Source: Cochleicola gelatinilyticus (GTDB lineage Bacteria > Bacteroidota > Bacteroidia > Flavobacteriales > Flavobacteriaceae). From it: a DNA stretch of 64,000 bases. The notes beneath the pieces were generated by a model, which did no database searches, was not told the DNA's origin, and saw only the letters and a program-made list of their open reading frames with translations. A program made the translations under genes and the position numbers. The stretch spans positions 124,001 through 188,000 of the forward strand of contig NZ_LRXL01000026.1 of assembly GCF_001637325.1 (NCBI RefSeq), given 5' to 3'. Each line of letters begins with the position of its first letter. The first letter of the stretch is position 1. Shown here piece after piece: positions 53,870 through 62,281 of the stretch.

Positions 53870-54703
53870 ATGATACATTCACAAAAATTTCGTGAGCAGC
53901 TATTATTGTTTGTAATAGTTATTTCAACGTCTCTCACCTTACATTCGCAAGTAGTTATTGGTGGTGTAGACGCTGCCGATGGTGCAATGTTGCAGTTAGA
54001 CAGTGAAGATAAAGGGTTTATGATACCTAGAGTCGCATTAACTGGCAGAGATGATCATACTACAATTACTGGAGTTGAACCTGAAGGCTTATGGGTTTAT
54101 AATACAGCAGACTCAGGCATTGGTGAGAATAGAGTAAATGAAGGTTTCTATTTTTATGATGGTACCGAATGGGTACGACTGTACAATGAAGGCTACACTC
54201 GACAATTTGAACAAACCTCAGCGGTGCGATCTGCAAACCAATCTTTCACCTATATTATTCCAGGTTTAAATCAAACTATTGTAGCTCCATATACTGGACT
54301 CTATCAAGTTCATATCACTGCTTATTATGCGGCACCTTATGGAAGATTTTCCTCAAGAAAGGCTCTTGGGTATGGGTCTGTAATGTTATATGTAGATGGT
54401 ACTAAAGTTTCTGAAAGCTTTATCCAATCAATATCAAAAACAACTCCTGGAGCATTTCGAGCTCTTGGAGAGCAAACCACTATAATCCATAATGTCGATA
54501 TGGTTGAGGGTCAATCCTATAACCTTTTTGCCGCTGTGAGAGAATGGAGACAAGTAAATCAAGACACTAGAGACCTTGATTTTATCGTAAATGGTAATTA
54601 CGGAATATGGGGCATTCGTACCGATGTGTATGAAGGTGGTTTACCCACGATCGACAACGCCCAAAACGCCTACATGACCGTAACCTTATTAAGACAATAT
54701 TAA
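53870..54703 (+). CDS. Secreted surface-type protein, paralog 2
   Basis: 277 residues. The plan is the same as the preceding gene: a signal peptide (about 1-26), QVVIGGVDAADGAMLQLDS, KGFMIPRVALTGRDDHTTIT, LWVYNTADSG and GFYFYDGTEWVRLYNEGYTR, then a beta-rich domain with IIPGLNQTIVAPYTGLYQVH, LYVDGTKVSES, VDMVEGQSYNLFAAVREWR and an ending NAQNAYMTVTLLRQY. It aligns by eye with paralog 1 over its whole length (for example the REW motif and the final LLRQY/LIKQF), so a tandem duplication is likely. There is no sorting domain. Function unknown; context suggests assembly or display with the DUF1028 exoprotein. Confidence 0.72.
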   Translation: MIHSQKFREQLLLFVIVISTSLTLHSQVVIGGVDAADGAMLQLDSEDKGFMIPRVALTGRDDHTTITGVEPEGLWVYNTADSGIGENRVNEGFYFYDGTEWVRLYNEGYTRQFEQTSAVRSANQSFTYIIPGLNQTIVAPYTGLYQVHITAYYAAPYGRFSSRKALGYGSVMLYVDGTKVSESFIQSISKTTPGAFRALGEQTTIIHNVDMVEGQSYNLFAAVREWRQVNQDTRDLDFIVNGNYGIWGIRTDVYEGGLPTIDNAQNAYMTVTLLRQY

Positions 54704-54734
54704 CCCCCAATTTATATTTATTAAAATCTATATT

Positions 54735-57700
54735 ATGAAAAATAAGTTACCCCGCAATTTTTCAGCATTACTAGCTGTTGTCGCTTTGGCTTCAGTTTCA
54801 GTTTTGGCAATTAACAAAAGTTCTAAAATTAATTCAGAAAAATCAGATCTTGTTGAAATAGATCGTTCAAGAGATTCTGAAGGAGACACCTTCTCTATTG
54901 TTGCTTACGACTCGAATACCGGCGAAATTGGTGGTGCTGGTTGTAGTTGTTACAGTGGCGAAATAGATTTCTTAAATGATATTATTCGCGCCAACGACGG
55001 TACGCTTTTAGGAGCTATCCACTCTCAGGCTGCCTATAATGCAACCAATCAAGCTAACGCAAGAGCTAGAATGCGTAATGGAGATACTCCTGCTCAAATT
55101 ATTAATTGGCTTAGAAATAACGATGTTAATACTGGAGGATCCATTGCAAACAGGCAATACGGTATTGTTGGAATCGACGGTGCTGGCACAGTTCGAACTG
55201 CAGGATTTACAGGAAATTCTAATGGAAATTATGCAAATGATTTACAAGCGAGTGATGACGGTTTTTATTTCTCAGTACAAGGAAATATTCTAGACACGCA
55301 GAACGGTCAGGATTTACTTGAAGATATGAGAGCCGCTTTCGAGAATGCCAACGGAACCCTAGCGCACAAACTCATGGCTGCTTTACAAGGCGCTAAACGA
55401 GTTGGAGGAGATAATCGATGTCAAGGTGAAGGTATTAGCGGTAGAGCTTCATTTATTAAAGTTCTACGCCCTCAAGATGCTTTAAACAACCCATATATAG
55501 ACATTTCTGTTTATCCGAATATTGCCCAAGTTGAGCCAATTGATGTACTTCAATGTAGTTATGACGCTGCAGTTAGTACACCTTTATGTCGTGAAACAAT
55601 TAACACATTTCCTTATATAATGGATTTTGAAACAAAATCTTGGGAAGAAGAACAAACGTGCAGTACTAACAGTTCGTGGATTAGAAGTCGATTTCCAACA
55701 CTATCAAGCAATACAGGTCCAAATGGAGCTAATGAAGGTACACTTTATGCATATGTGGAAGCTTCAGATATCAATAATCAAGGATTTGAAAATAGAGTGG
55801 TCATGGGATCTCCATGTTTTGAAATTCCTTTAAACCATACTGCAACTATGAGTTTCGATTACCATATGTTTGGTGCGAATATGGGAACACTAAAGGTAAC
55901 CGCAAATGACGGTACAGGTTGGGTAGAGCTCTGGTCTGAATCTGGAAATAAAGGAGCTAGTTGGTTTAATGATACCACGATAGACCTAAGCCAATTTGCA
56001 GGTGGAACTGTGAAACTACGATTCGATGCAACCACAGGTGCCGGTTTTGCTAGTGACATGGCGGTTGATGATGTAAATATTACAGTGACTGAAATTCCAT
56101 GTACTATCGCAACACAATATAATTCTGGAGGATGGACAAATGGGCTTCCAATTGCAACCCGCCCTGCCATTATAAACGAAAATTACAACACAACGATTGC
56201 CAACATTGAAGCTTGTACGCTTACTGTAAATACAGAGAAAACCTTAACAATTTCTTCTGGAACACATATTTTGATCGACGGTGATATCACGATCGACGGT
56301 ACGCTTGTTATCGAAGATGGGGGAAGTCTTGTGCAATTAGATGATAGTGCGACTGTAATTAACAATGGTACAATTTCAGTACAAAAAGGAATTACCGACA
56401 TAGGAAACAGAGGATTCTTTATAGGTGCGAGTATGATGACGACAGAAAATAAAGATGCATTTGGAGCACCTATTCAATTTAGAAATCACGTTACTGGAAA
56501 TTTTATTCCACATCCAGAAGTAGAGGATAACTATCCAGGAGCTTCAAATTTTGCAGATAATGACGGAAATAACTGGCTACACTATGCAGGCACCATGAAT
56601 CCGGGAGAAGGATATTTAGTAATGCCTCAAACCACTCCTACAATTGGAGGTCCAGCAGATTATACTTTTAATTTTGAACAAACTAGCGCAGAAGGTACGC
56701 TTAACAATGGAGAAGTAACCTTCGATATTCTATACAACGGAACCCAAAATGCAAGTCCGAACATTTTAGGAAATCCTTATGCATCTGCTATCGACGCAGA
56801 GATTTTTATGGGAGTTAATGATGAAATTGAGGTAGTGTATCTTTGGAATCATTTAACGGGTCCTTCAAATACGTATAATGGATACAACGCTAACAACTAT
56901 AGTATGGGCGATATCTCTTTGTATAATGACGTGTTAAAAATGGGATTACCAGCAGCAAACGGAGGCGCTACGCCAAACAAGTATATTGCTTCAGGGCAAG
57001 GGTTTGGTGTGAAGGCGGTATCGGGAACCGATGTTGTATTTAACAACAGCATGCGTGTTGTCGATAATAATGACACATTTAATAGAGATGAAGAAATTAG
57101 AGATCGCTTATGGATCAATATTTTCAACGATACATATCATATAGGAAGTACTACTGGAGTAGCATTCACCAACGTCACTACAGATCAATTTGATCAGGGA
57201 GCAGATATTTCTCGTTTAGCAACACCAGTTTCTCTTTACTCAGAATTAAGCACTGGTGAAGAGCTAGGAATTCAAGGAAGAAAATTGTTTGAATTTAGCG
57301 ACTCGGTTTCATTAGGGTTCTCAACTCAAGTTGAAGAAAATGTGACTTACCGTGTATCACTTCATGATTTTAATGGACAAAACCTTGAAAATGCCGATAT
57401 CATTCTTATCGATAATTTAAATAGCACGCAAACTCTATTAAATGAAACCGATTATGAATTTACCAGCAATGCAGGGACGTTCTCTAACCGCTTTACCGTA
57501 ATCTTTAGAGATCAAACCATTTTAAACACCAACGAAACCAATTTAGATACAGTTCGTGTATACCCTAATCCAACACAAAATGAAGTGCATATTGTAGCTC
57601 CAAATACTGTTGTGACCAGCGTTAAACTTTATGATATTCAAGGAAGAAAAGTAAGTGAGAAAAAGTACCATGTACAAAACAACAACACTATAGATCTTTC

Positions 57701-57779
57701 AAATCTAACTACTGCCATGTATTTTATTAAAATTACTACAGAAAGTGGATCGACTACTAAAAAGGTCATGAAATTATAA
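54735..57779 (+). CDS. DUF1028-domain exoprotein with T9SS sorting domain
   Basis: 1014 residues. The N-terminus is a hydrophobic signal (residues 1-25), then a DUF1028 domain of Ntn-hydrolase-like fold (about 48-260): DTFSIVAYDSNTGEIGGAGC, GTLLGAIHSQAAYNATNQAN, ANRQYGIVGIDGAG and AHKLMAALQGAKRVGGDNRC. Residues 290-450 look like a MAM/jelly-roll domain (MDFETKSWEEEQTC ... MAVDDVNITV). A further region has SGTHILIDGDITIDGTLVIE and repeated GNPYASAI-type blocks. The last 80 residues are a type A sorting domain: VRVYPNPTQNEVHIV, VKLYDIQGRKV and TAMYFIKITTESGS. Exported by T9SS. Function of DUF1028 unknown; some resemble proteases by fold. Confidence 0.85.
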   Translation: MKNKLPRNFSALLAVVALASVSVLAINKSSKINSEKSDLVEIDRSRDSEGDTFSIVAYDSNTGEIGGAGCSCYSGEIDFLNDIIRANDGTLLGAIHSQAAYNATNQANARARMRNGDTPAQIINWLRNNDVNTGGSIANRQYGIVGIDGAGTVRTAGFTGNSNGNYANDLQASDDGFYFSVQGNILDTQNGQDLLEDMRAAFENANGTLAHKLMAALQGAKRVGGDNRCQGEGISGRASFIKVLRPQDALNNPYIDISVYPNIAQVEPIDVLQCSYDAAVSTPLCRETINTFPYIMDFETKSWEEEQTCSTNSSWIRSRFPTLSSNTGPNGANEGTLYAYVEASDINNQGFENRVVMGSPCFEIPLNHTATMSFDYHMFGANMGTLKVTANDGTGWVELWSESGNKGASWFNDTTIDLSQFAGGTVKLRFDATTGAGFASDMAVDDVNITVTEIPCTIATQYNSGGWTNGLPIATRPAIINENYNTTIANIEACTLTVNTEKTLTISSGTHILIDGDITIDGTLVIEDGGSLVQLDDSATVINNGTISVQKGITDIGNRGFFIGASMMTTENKDAFGAPIQFRNHVTGNFIPHPEVEDNYPGASNFADNDGNNWLHYAGTMNPGEGYLVMPQTTPTIGGPADYTFNFEQTSAEGTLNNGEVTFDILYNGTQNASPNILGNPYASAIDAEIFMGVNDEIEVVYLWNHLTGPSNTYNGYNANNYSMGDISLYNDVLKMGLPAANGGATPNKYIASGQGFGVKAVSGTDVVFNNSMRVVDNNDTFNRDEEIRDRLWINIFNDTYHIGSTTGVAFTNVTTDQFDQGADISRLATPVSLYSELSTGEELGIQGRKLFEFSDSVSLGFSTQVEENVTYRVSLHDFNGQNLENADIILIDNLNSTQTLLNETDYEFTSNAGTFSNRFTVIFRDQTILNTNETNLDTVRVYPNPTQNEVHIVAPNTVVTSVKLYDIQGRKVSEKKYHVQNNNTIDLSNLTTAMYFIKITTESGSTTKKVMKL

Positions 57780-57800
57780 CACATCAATTCCCTTAAATTT

Positions 57801-57832
57801 AAAAGCCTGAACTTAATGTTCAGGCTTTTTTT
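57801..57832 (+). terminator. Terminator of the surface-protein/DUF1028 operon
   Basis: AAAAGCCTGAAC (57801-57812) pairs with GTTCAGGCTTTT (57818-57829), twelve perfect pairs, then more T, 21 bases after the stop codon. It touches the end of the minus-strand gene at 57831. Confidence 0.92.
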
Positions 57833-58157
57833 ATAAATAGGTTAAGAAATTCCAAAAATGTCGTTTCTCTAAATACTGAAGATTCCCTTCATTGGCGTAT
57901 GCTTCTCGCTCAAAGCTAATGTTCTTATATGCTTTATATCGATCTTTATATTGCAATAAACGAACCCCATATTCCACTACATACCAGATGTAAAAAGGTA
58001 CGACAAGCAATTCTGTTTGCTGCTTTAAATGAATCCGCTCATGATTTAGAAAAGTAAGGTCTTTTTTCATTTCTCTGCTTCGAACAATCACAAAAGGCCA
58101 AAGGCTGATTCCCGTGAAATGCTTCCGAAGTAAAAAACGATTTACTAAAATTATCAT
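57831..58157 (-). CDS. Small protein with an HERIH zinc-type motif
   Basis: 108 residues, uncharacterised. HERIHLKQQTELLVVPFYIW contains an HExxH motif followed by a hydrophobic helix. Downstream is NISFEREAYANEGNLQYL, in which the EREAYANE block could provide the third zinc ligand. The pattern is like a reduced M56 (BlaR1-type) peptidase core without its transmembrane bundle. It begins MIILVNRFLLRKHFTGISLW, which is hydrophobic and basic. The family is, to my recollection, a conserved flavobacterial hypothetical. Its stop overlaps the terminator of the preceding operon. Catalytic activity is unproven. Confidence 0.65.
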   Translation of the reverse strand: MIILVNRFLLRKHFTGISLWPFVIVRSREMKKDLTFLNHERIHLKQQTELLVVPFYIWYVVEYGVRLLQYKDRYKAYKNISFEREAYANEGNLQYLEKRHFWNFLTYL

Positions 58158-58266
58158 TCAGAAAAGATACTAAAAAACTAAACATCACCATTTATTTAGC
58201 CCCTGCTTAGCTATAATTGTTTCCGTTTCATGAAGTTCAGAAATTGTAAAATGTTATTTTTGTTAG

Positions 58267-58446
58267 ATGTTGTTTCCGAAGAAAAAAATAGAACTAGAAG
58301 AAGGTGATTACTACCTCACGCCCGAAGGTTATAAATGCTTTACAGAACAGTATCACCTAAAAAGAGGCTATTGTTGCGAAAGCGGATGCCGTCATTGTCC
58401 CTACGGATTTAACAAGAAAACGAACACCAGGAATAAGGAAAATTAA
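58267..58446 (+). CDS. DUF5522-family small cysteine-rich protein
   Basis: A 59-residue gene below a 60-codon cutoff. Translation gives MLFPKKKIELEEGDYYLTPE, then GYKCFTEQYHLKRGYCCESG and CRHCPYGFNKK before a basic tail. The YLTPEGY...RGYCC.SGCRHCPYG pattern is that of DUF5522, with four clustered cysteines that could bind a metal or an iron-sulfur centre. No role is known. A TATTTTTG box ends 4 bases before the ATG (58255-58262), suggesting a near-leaderless transcript. It precedes the urocanate hydratase by 38 bases on the same strand. Confidence 0.82.
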   Translation: MLFPKKKIELEEGDYYLTPEGYKCFTEQYHLKRGYCCESGCRHCPYGFNKKTNTRNKEN

Positions 58447-58484
58447 AAAACTGCTCTAAATATAAATTCTGAATATTAAGTACT

Positions 58485-60467
58485 ATGACTTTTAAAGAAG
58501 AGATACAACAAGGCATTCCCGAACAACTTCCCGAAATAAAAGCATACGATACGGAAGTAAATCACGCACCAAAGAGAAAAAAGATTCTTACTTCGGAAGA
58601 AGAACAACTCGCTTTACGCAATGCACTTCGATATTTCGATAAAAAACATCACGCTACACTCCTACCAGAATTTAAAGCAGAACTGAAGGAGTACGGTCGA
58701 ATTTATATGTATCGCTTTCGTCCCGAACACAAAATATATGCTCGGCCTATTTCTGAATATCCAGGGAAAAGTGAACAAGCAAAAGCGATTATGCTTATGA
58801 TTCAGAATAATTTGGATCATGCCGTGGCGCAACATCCACACGAATTAATCACCTATGGTGGAAATGGCGCCGTTTTTCAAAATTGGGCACAGTATCGATT
58901 GGTATTATTCTACTTATCTCAAATGACCGATGAACAAACGCTGGCAATGTATTCGGGACATCCGCTTGGCTTGTTTCCTTCTCACAAAGACGCGCCTCGC
59001 GTTGTAGTAACCAACGGAATGATGATTCCCAATTATTCACAACCCGATGACTGGGAAAAATTTAACGCGCTCGGGGTAACGCAATACGGACAAATGACCG
59101 CGGGAAGTTATATGTATATTGGTCCACAGGGTATTGTGCACGGAACCACGATCACGGTATTAAATGGTTTCAGAAAAATTAAAAAAGCTCCTAAAGGAGG
59201 GTTATTTGTTACATCTGGATTGGGAGGAATGAGCGGTGCGCAACCCAAAGCAGGAAACATTGCTGGATGTGTTACAGTATGCGCCGAAGTAAATAAAAAA
59301 GCGACCCAAACAAGACACAGTCAAGGCTGGGTCGATGAAGTGATCTCGAATGTAGATCAACTTTGCAAACGCGTAAAAGAAGCAACTAAAGCCAAAGAAA
59401 CGGTTTCTATAGCCTACAATGGAAACATTGTCGACGTTTGGGAAGCATTCGATACTCACGACATAAAGATCGATCTGGGGAGTGACCAGACCTCTCTGCA
59501 TAATCCGTGGGCGGGTGGTTATTACCCGGTAGGACTTACCTATGAAGAAGCTAATGAAATGATGGCGAACAATCCCGAAGCATTTAAAAAGGAAGTTCAG
59601 AAGAGCCTTCGAAGACAAACCGATGCCATAAATAAACACACAGATAAAGGGACGTATTTTTTTGACTACGGAAATGCGTTTCTATTAGAAGCTTCCAGAG
59701 CTGGTGCCGATATCATGGCGAAAGGATCTGAAAAAGAATTTAGATATCCGTCGTACGTTCAAGACATTATGGGCCCAATGTGTTTCGATTATGGGTTTGG
59801 CCCTTTTCGTTGGGTGTGTGCTTCAGGAAAGCCAGAAGATCTTCAAAAAACAGATACGATTGCTTCAGAAGTGCTCGAAACCCTTAAAAAGGATGCTCCA
59901 GAAGAAATTCAGCAGCAAATGGCCGATAACATTCAATGGATTCAAGGGGCGCAAGAGAATAAACTTGTGGTTGGTAGCCAGGCACGTATTTTATATGCCG
60001 ATGCAGAAGGCAGAATGAAGATTGCTTCGGCATTTAATAAGGCTATTTCTGAAGGAACCATAGGGACAGTTATTCTAGGGCGTGATCATCATGATGTTTC
60101 GGGAACCGATTCTCCGTACCGAGAAACCTCGAATATCTACGACGGAAGCCGTTTTACTGCAGACATGGCAATACAAAATGTTATTGGAGATAGCTTTCGA
60201 GGTGCTACTTGGGTTAGCATTCATAATGGCGGCGGTGTAGGATGGGGAGAAGTTGTAAACGGCGGATTCGGTATGGTTCTTGATGGTACTAAAGACGCTC
60301 AACGACGTTTAGAATCTATGCTATTCTGGGATGTAAATAACGGGATCGCACGGCGCAGTTGGGCACGAAATGAAGAAGCAGTATTTGCAATTAAAAGAGC
60401 GATGAAGAACAATCCTCAATTACAAGTAACACTTCCTAATTTTGTAGATGACACATTGTTTAACTAA
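58485..60467 (+). CDS. hutU: Urocanate hydratase
   Basis: 660 residues. It converts urocanate to imidazolone propionate with tightly bound NAD, the second step of histidine breakdown. Blocks recognised include ELITYGGNGAVFQNWAQYRL, MYSGHPLGLFPSHKDAPRVV, GQMTAGSYMYIGPQGIVHGT, FVTSGLGGMSGAQPKAGNIA, DQTSLHNPWAGGYYPVGLTY and GVGWGEVVNGGFGMVLDG. It is longer than the roughly 550-residue proteobacterial enzymes but matches the longer Bacteroidota type. HutH, HutI and the formimidoyl enzyme are not in the window, so the pathway genes are split or lie elsewhere. A lipoprotein gene follows 14 bases later. Confidence 0.94.
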   Translation: MTFKEEIQQGIPEQLPEIKAYDTEVNHAPKRKKILTSEEEQLALRNALRYFDKKHHATLLPEFKAELKEYGRIYMYRFRPEHKIYARPISEYPGKSEQAKAIMLMIQNNLDHAVAQHPHELITYGGNGAVFQNWAQYRLVLFYLSQMTDEQTLAMYSGHPLGLFPSHKDAPRVVVTNGMMIPNYSQPDDWEKFNALGVTQYGQMTAGSYMYIGPQGIVHGTTITVLNGFRKIKKAPKGGLFVTSGLGGMSGAQPKAGNIAGCVTVCAEVNKKATQTRHSQGWVDEVISNVDQLCKRVKEATKAKETVSIAYNGNIVDVWEAFDTHDIKIDLGSDQTSLHNPWAGGYYPVGLTYEEANEMMANNPEAFKKEVQKSLRRQTDAINKHTDKGTYFFDYGNAFLLEASRAGADIMAKGSEKEFRYPSYVQDIMGPMCFDYGFGPFRWVCASGKPEDLQKTDTIASEVLETLKKDAPEEIQQQMADNIQWIQGAQENKLVVGSQARILYADAEGRMKIASAFNKAISEGTIGTVILGRDHHDVSGTDSPYRETSNIYDGSRFTADMAIQNVIGDSFRGATWVSIHNGGGVGWGEVVNGGFGMVLDGTKDAQRRLESMLFWDVNNGIARRSWARNEEAVFAIKRAMKNNPQLQVTLPNFVDDTLFN

Positions 60468-60481
60468 ACATAGAAATTACT

Positions 60482-61018
60482 ATGAAAGCATTAAAATTTT
60501 TACCGCTTTTAGTTCTTTTTGTATTTGCTTCCTGTACGAGTGTTCGTGTTGCAAGTGATTACGATAAGAAAGCAAACTTTAACAGCTATGGATCGTTTGC
60601 GTTTTATAAGCCTGGGATTGACAAAGCAAAAATATCTGACCTTGATAAGAAAAGAATTCTTCGTGCAATCGAATCGGCAATGACCTCGAAAGGCATGATT
60701 AAATCTGAATCACCCGATCTGCTCGTGAGTATCTTTACTAAAGAACGCGAACGTGTAGATGTGTATAATAATAACTTCGGGTATGGTTGGGGTTGGAATC
60801 CTTGGTTCTACGGAAATTATGGAAATAGTGTTTCCCGTTCTACGGAAGGATCTTTATACATAGACCTTATCGACACTAAAACAAACGAATTGGTATGGCA
60901 AGGAATTGGAACTGCTAGCTTGCATACCGGAAGTGACATCGATAAAAAAGATGAACGTATTCGGGAAATTGTAAATGAGGTATTGGCAGAATATCCACCA
61001 AATAAAATGAACAATTAA
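60482..61018 (+). CDS. DUF4136-domain lipoprotein
   Basis: 178 residues. A lipoprotein signal (MKALKFLPLLVLFVFASC, Cys18) is followed directly by SVRVASDYDKKANFNSYGSF, the opening of the DUF4136 domain. Later blocks are ILRAIESAMTSKGMIKSESP with DLLVSIFTKERERV, a Trp/Tyr/Asn-rich insertion (GYGWGWNPWFYGNYGNSV), and SLYIDLIDTKTNELVWQGIG. The end IREIVNEVLAEYPP is usual for the family. The protein is tethered to a membrane in the envelope; its role is unknown. It is 14 bases after hutU and closed by a terminator, so the two may share a transcript although no functional link is apparent. Confidence 0.88.
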   Translation: MKALKFLPLLVLFVFASCTSVRVASDYDKKANFNSYGSFAFYKPGIDKAKISDLDKKRILRAIESAMTSKGMIKSESPDLLVSIFTKERERVDVYNNNFGYGWGWNPWFYGNYGNSVSRSTEGSLYIDLIDTKTNELVWQGIGTASLHTGSDIDKKDERIREIVNEVLAEYPPNKMNN

Positions 61019-61027
61019 AATAACTTC

Positions 61028-61052
61028 AAAGCCCTCGATCGAGGGCTTTTTT
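61028..61052 (+). terminator. Terminator after the DUF4136 lipoprotein gene
   Basis: AAAGCCCTCG (61028-61037) pairs with CGAGGGCTTT (61040-61049) around a two-base loop, followed by more T to 61052, 9 bases after the stop codon. Confidence 0.92.
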
Positions 61053-61286
61053 AATTTTAAAATGTTATTTATGAGCTTTAATCAACTCGGCTTACAAATC
61101 CAAAAGTATTTTCATTCAATTAGCATTCGTAGAGAGGTACAGCTTCTTTTTAAACCGACTTAAGAACTGTAAGGATTAAAATTATAAGCGTCCAACACAA
61201 TTAGCAACACCGAAAATACAAAACTTCATTTTGTAATACTACTTACTGAAGATTTTAAAAATGAAATAGTAAACACCCTCCTATTT

Positions 61287-62147
61287 GTGAATTTAATTTA
61301 TGAAAGCGCTTCAGAAAATAGCAATATCACTATTACAGATTTTTCCTGTGCAGATGGGAGAAGTTTATTAAAACAAAAAGGACTCTATAAAATTATATGG
61401 GCTCGAGGCTCAGATTTAAAATTGTTGATCGATGGCTGTTATACTACTTTAAAAAAAGACCACCTTATTTTTTGCACCCCATTAAACGTTATTACTTTAT
61501 TCGATGCTGAAAGTAAAATTGTATCTTTTGTTTTTAATAGAGAATTCTACTGCATTTTAGATAATGATGATGAGGTTTCATGTAATGGATATTTATTTTA
61601 TGGTTCCTCAAACCCTGTAGTCATAAATCTAGAATCTAAAGATTCAGTGGATATACATGATATTTTTGAAAATTTTAAAAGTGAATTTAATTTTATAGAT
61701 AGTTTTCAAGGAGAGATGTTGCGCACATTATTAAAACGACTCTTAATAAAGTCTAATAGGTTATTAGATAAAAAGAAATTTGAAAATGAATTAAATCTTT
61801 CAGAAAAGGATGTAATTCGACGGTTCAACATTCTAACTGAAAAGCATTATAAATTACTTCACAAAGTTTCAGATTACGCTTCATTACTTTCAAAATCACC
61901 AAAGACCATAGCAAACGTGTTTTCAAAGTATACCAAAACTACACCTCTCATGGTAATTAATGAGCGTATTTTGTTAGAAGCAAGAAGAATGTTATTGTTT
62001 TCAGAAAAACCAGTGAAAGAAATCGCTGAGAATTTAGGATATACATATGTAAGCCATTTTTCATCTTTTTTTAAAAAAAATCAAGGCTGCAGTCCTGTTC
62101 AGTTTAGAAAAAAAAATGAATTCTATCAACAAAGGAACAATCCATAA
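61287..62147 (+). CDS. AraC-family transcriptional regulator
   Basis: 286 residues from a GTG start. The N-terminal half (about 20-140) looks like a small cupin-type sensor (GLYKIIWARGSDLKLLIDG; DHLIFCTPLNVITLFD). The C-terminal 100 residues are the AraC DNA-binding domain with two helix-turn-helix units: LLSKSPKTIANVFSKYTKTT and VKEIAENLGYTYVSHFSSFF, then KKNQGCSPVQFRKKNE. It is a cytoplasmic regulator that probably binds a small ligand. The upstream 268 bases after the terminator contain no gene. The next gene, 134 bases downstream on the same strand, is a propeller lipoprotein, a possible target. Confidence 0.88.
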   Translation: MNLIYESASENSNITITDFSCADGRSLLKQKGLYKIIWARGSDLKLLIDGCYTTLKKDHLIFCTPLNVITLFDAESKIVSFVFNREFYCILDNDDEVSCNGYLFYGSSNPVVINLESKDSVDIHDIFENFKSEFNFIDSFQGEMLRTLLKRLLIKSNRLLDKKKFENELNLSEKDVIRRFNILTEKHYKLLHKVSDYASLLSKSPKTIANVFSKYTKTTPLMVINERILLEARRMLLFSEKPVKEIAENLGYTYVSHFSSFFKKNQGCSPVQFRKKNEFYQQRNNP

Positions 62148-62281
62148 CCTTTCGGGAAATATCTTCATAAGCCGCATTATTATTGACCTTATTTGTGTTA
62201 AGTCCTTCACAAAAAATACTATTCAGGAAATTTCATCTATTTATTAGCGACCTAAAAATTCTAATAAATAATAAAATTACA

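Noticed and set aside
59202-59639. 145-codon minus-strand frame inside hutU
   Set aside because: Antisense to a strongly conserved enzyme; no independent evidence.
61301-61314. TGAAAGCGCTTCAG resembling a LacI-type operator
   Set aside because: It lies inside the coding start of the AraC regulator, and AGCGCT cores recur in coding DNA elsewhere in the window.
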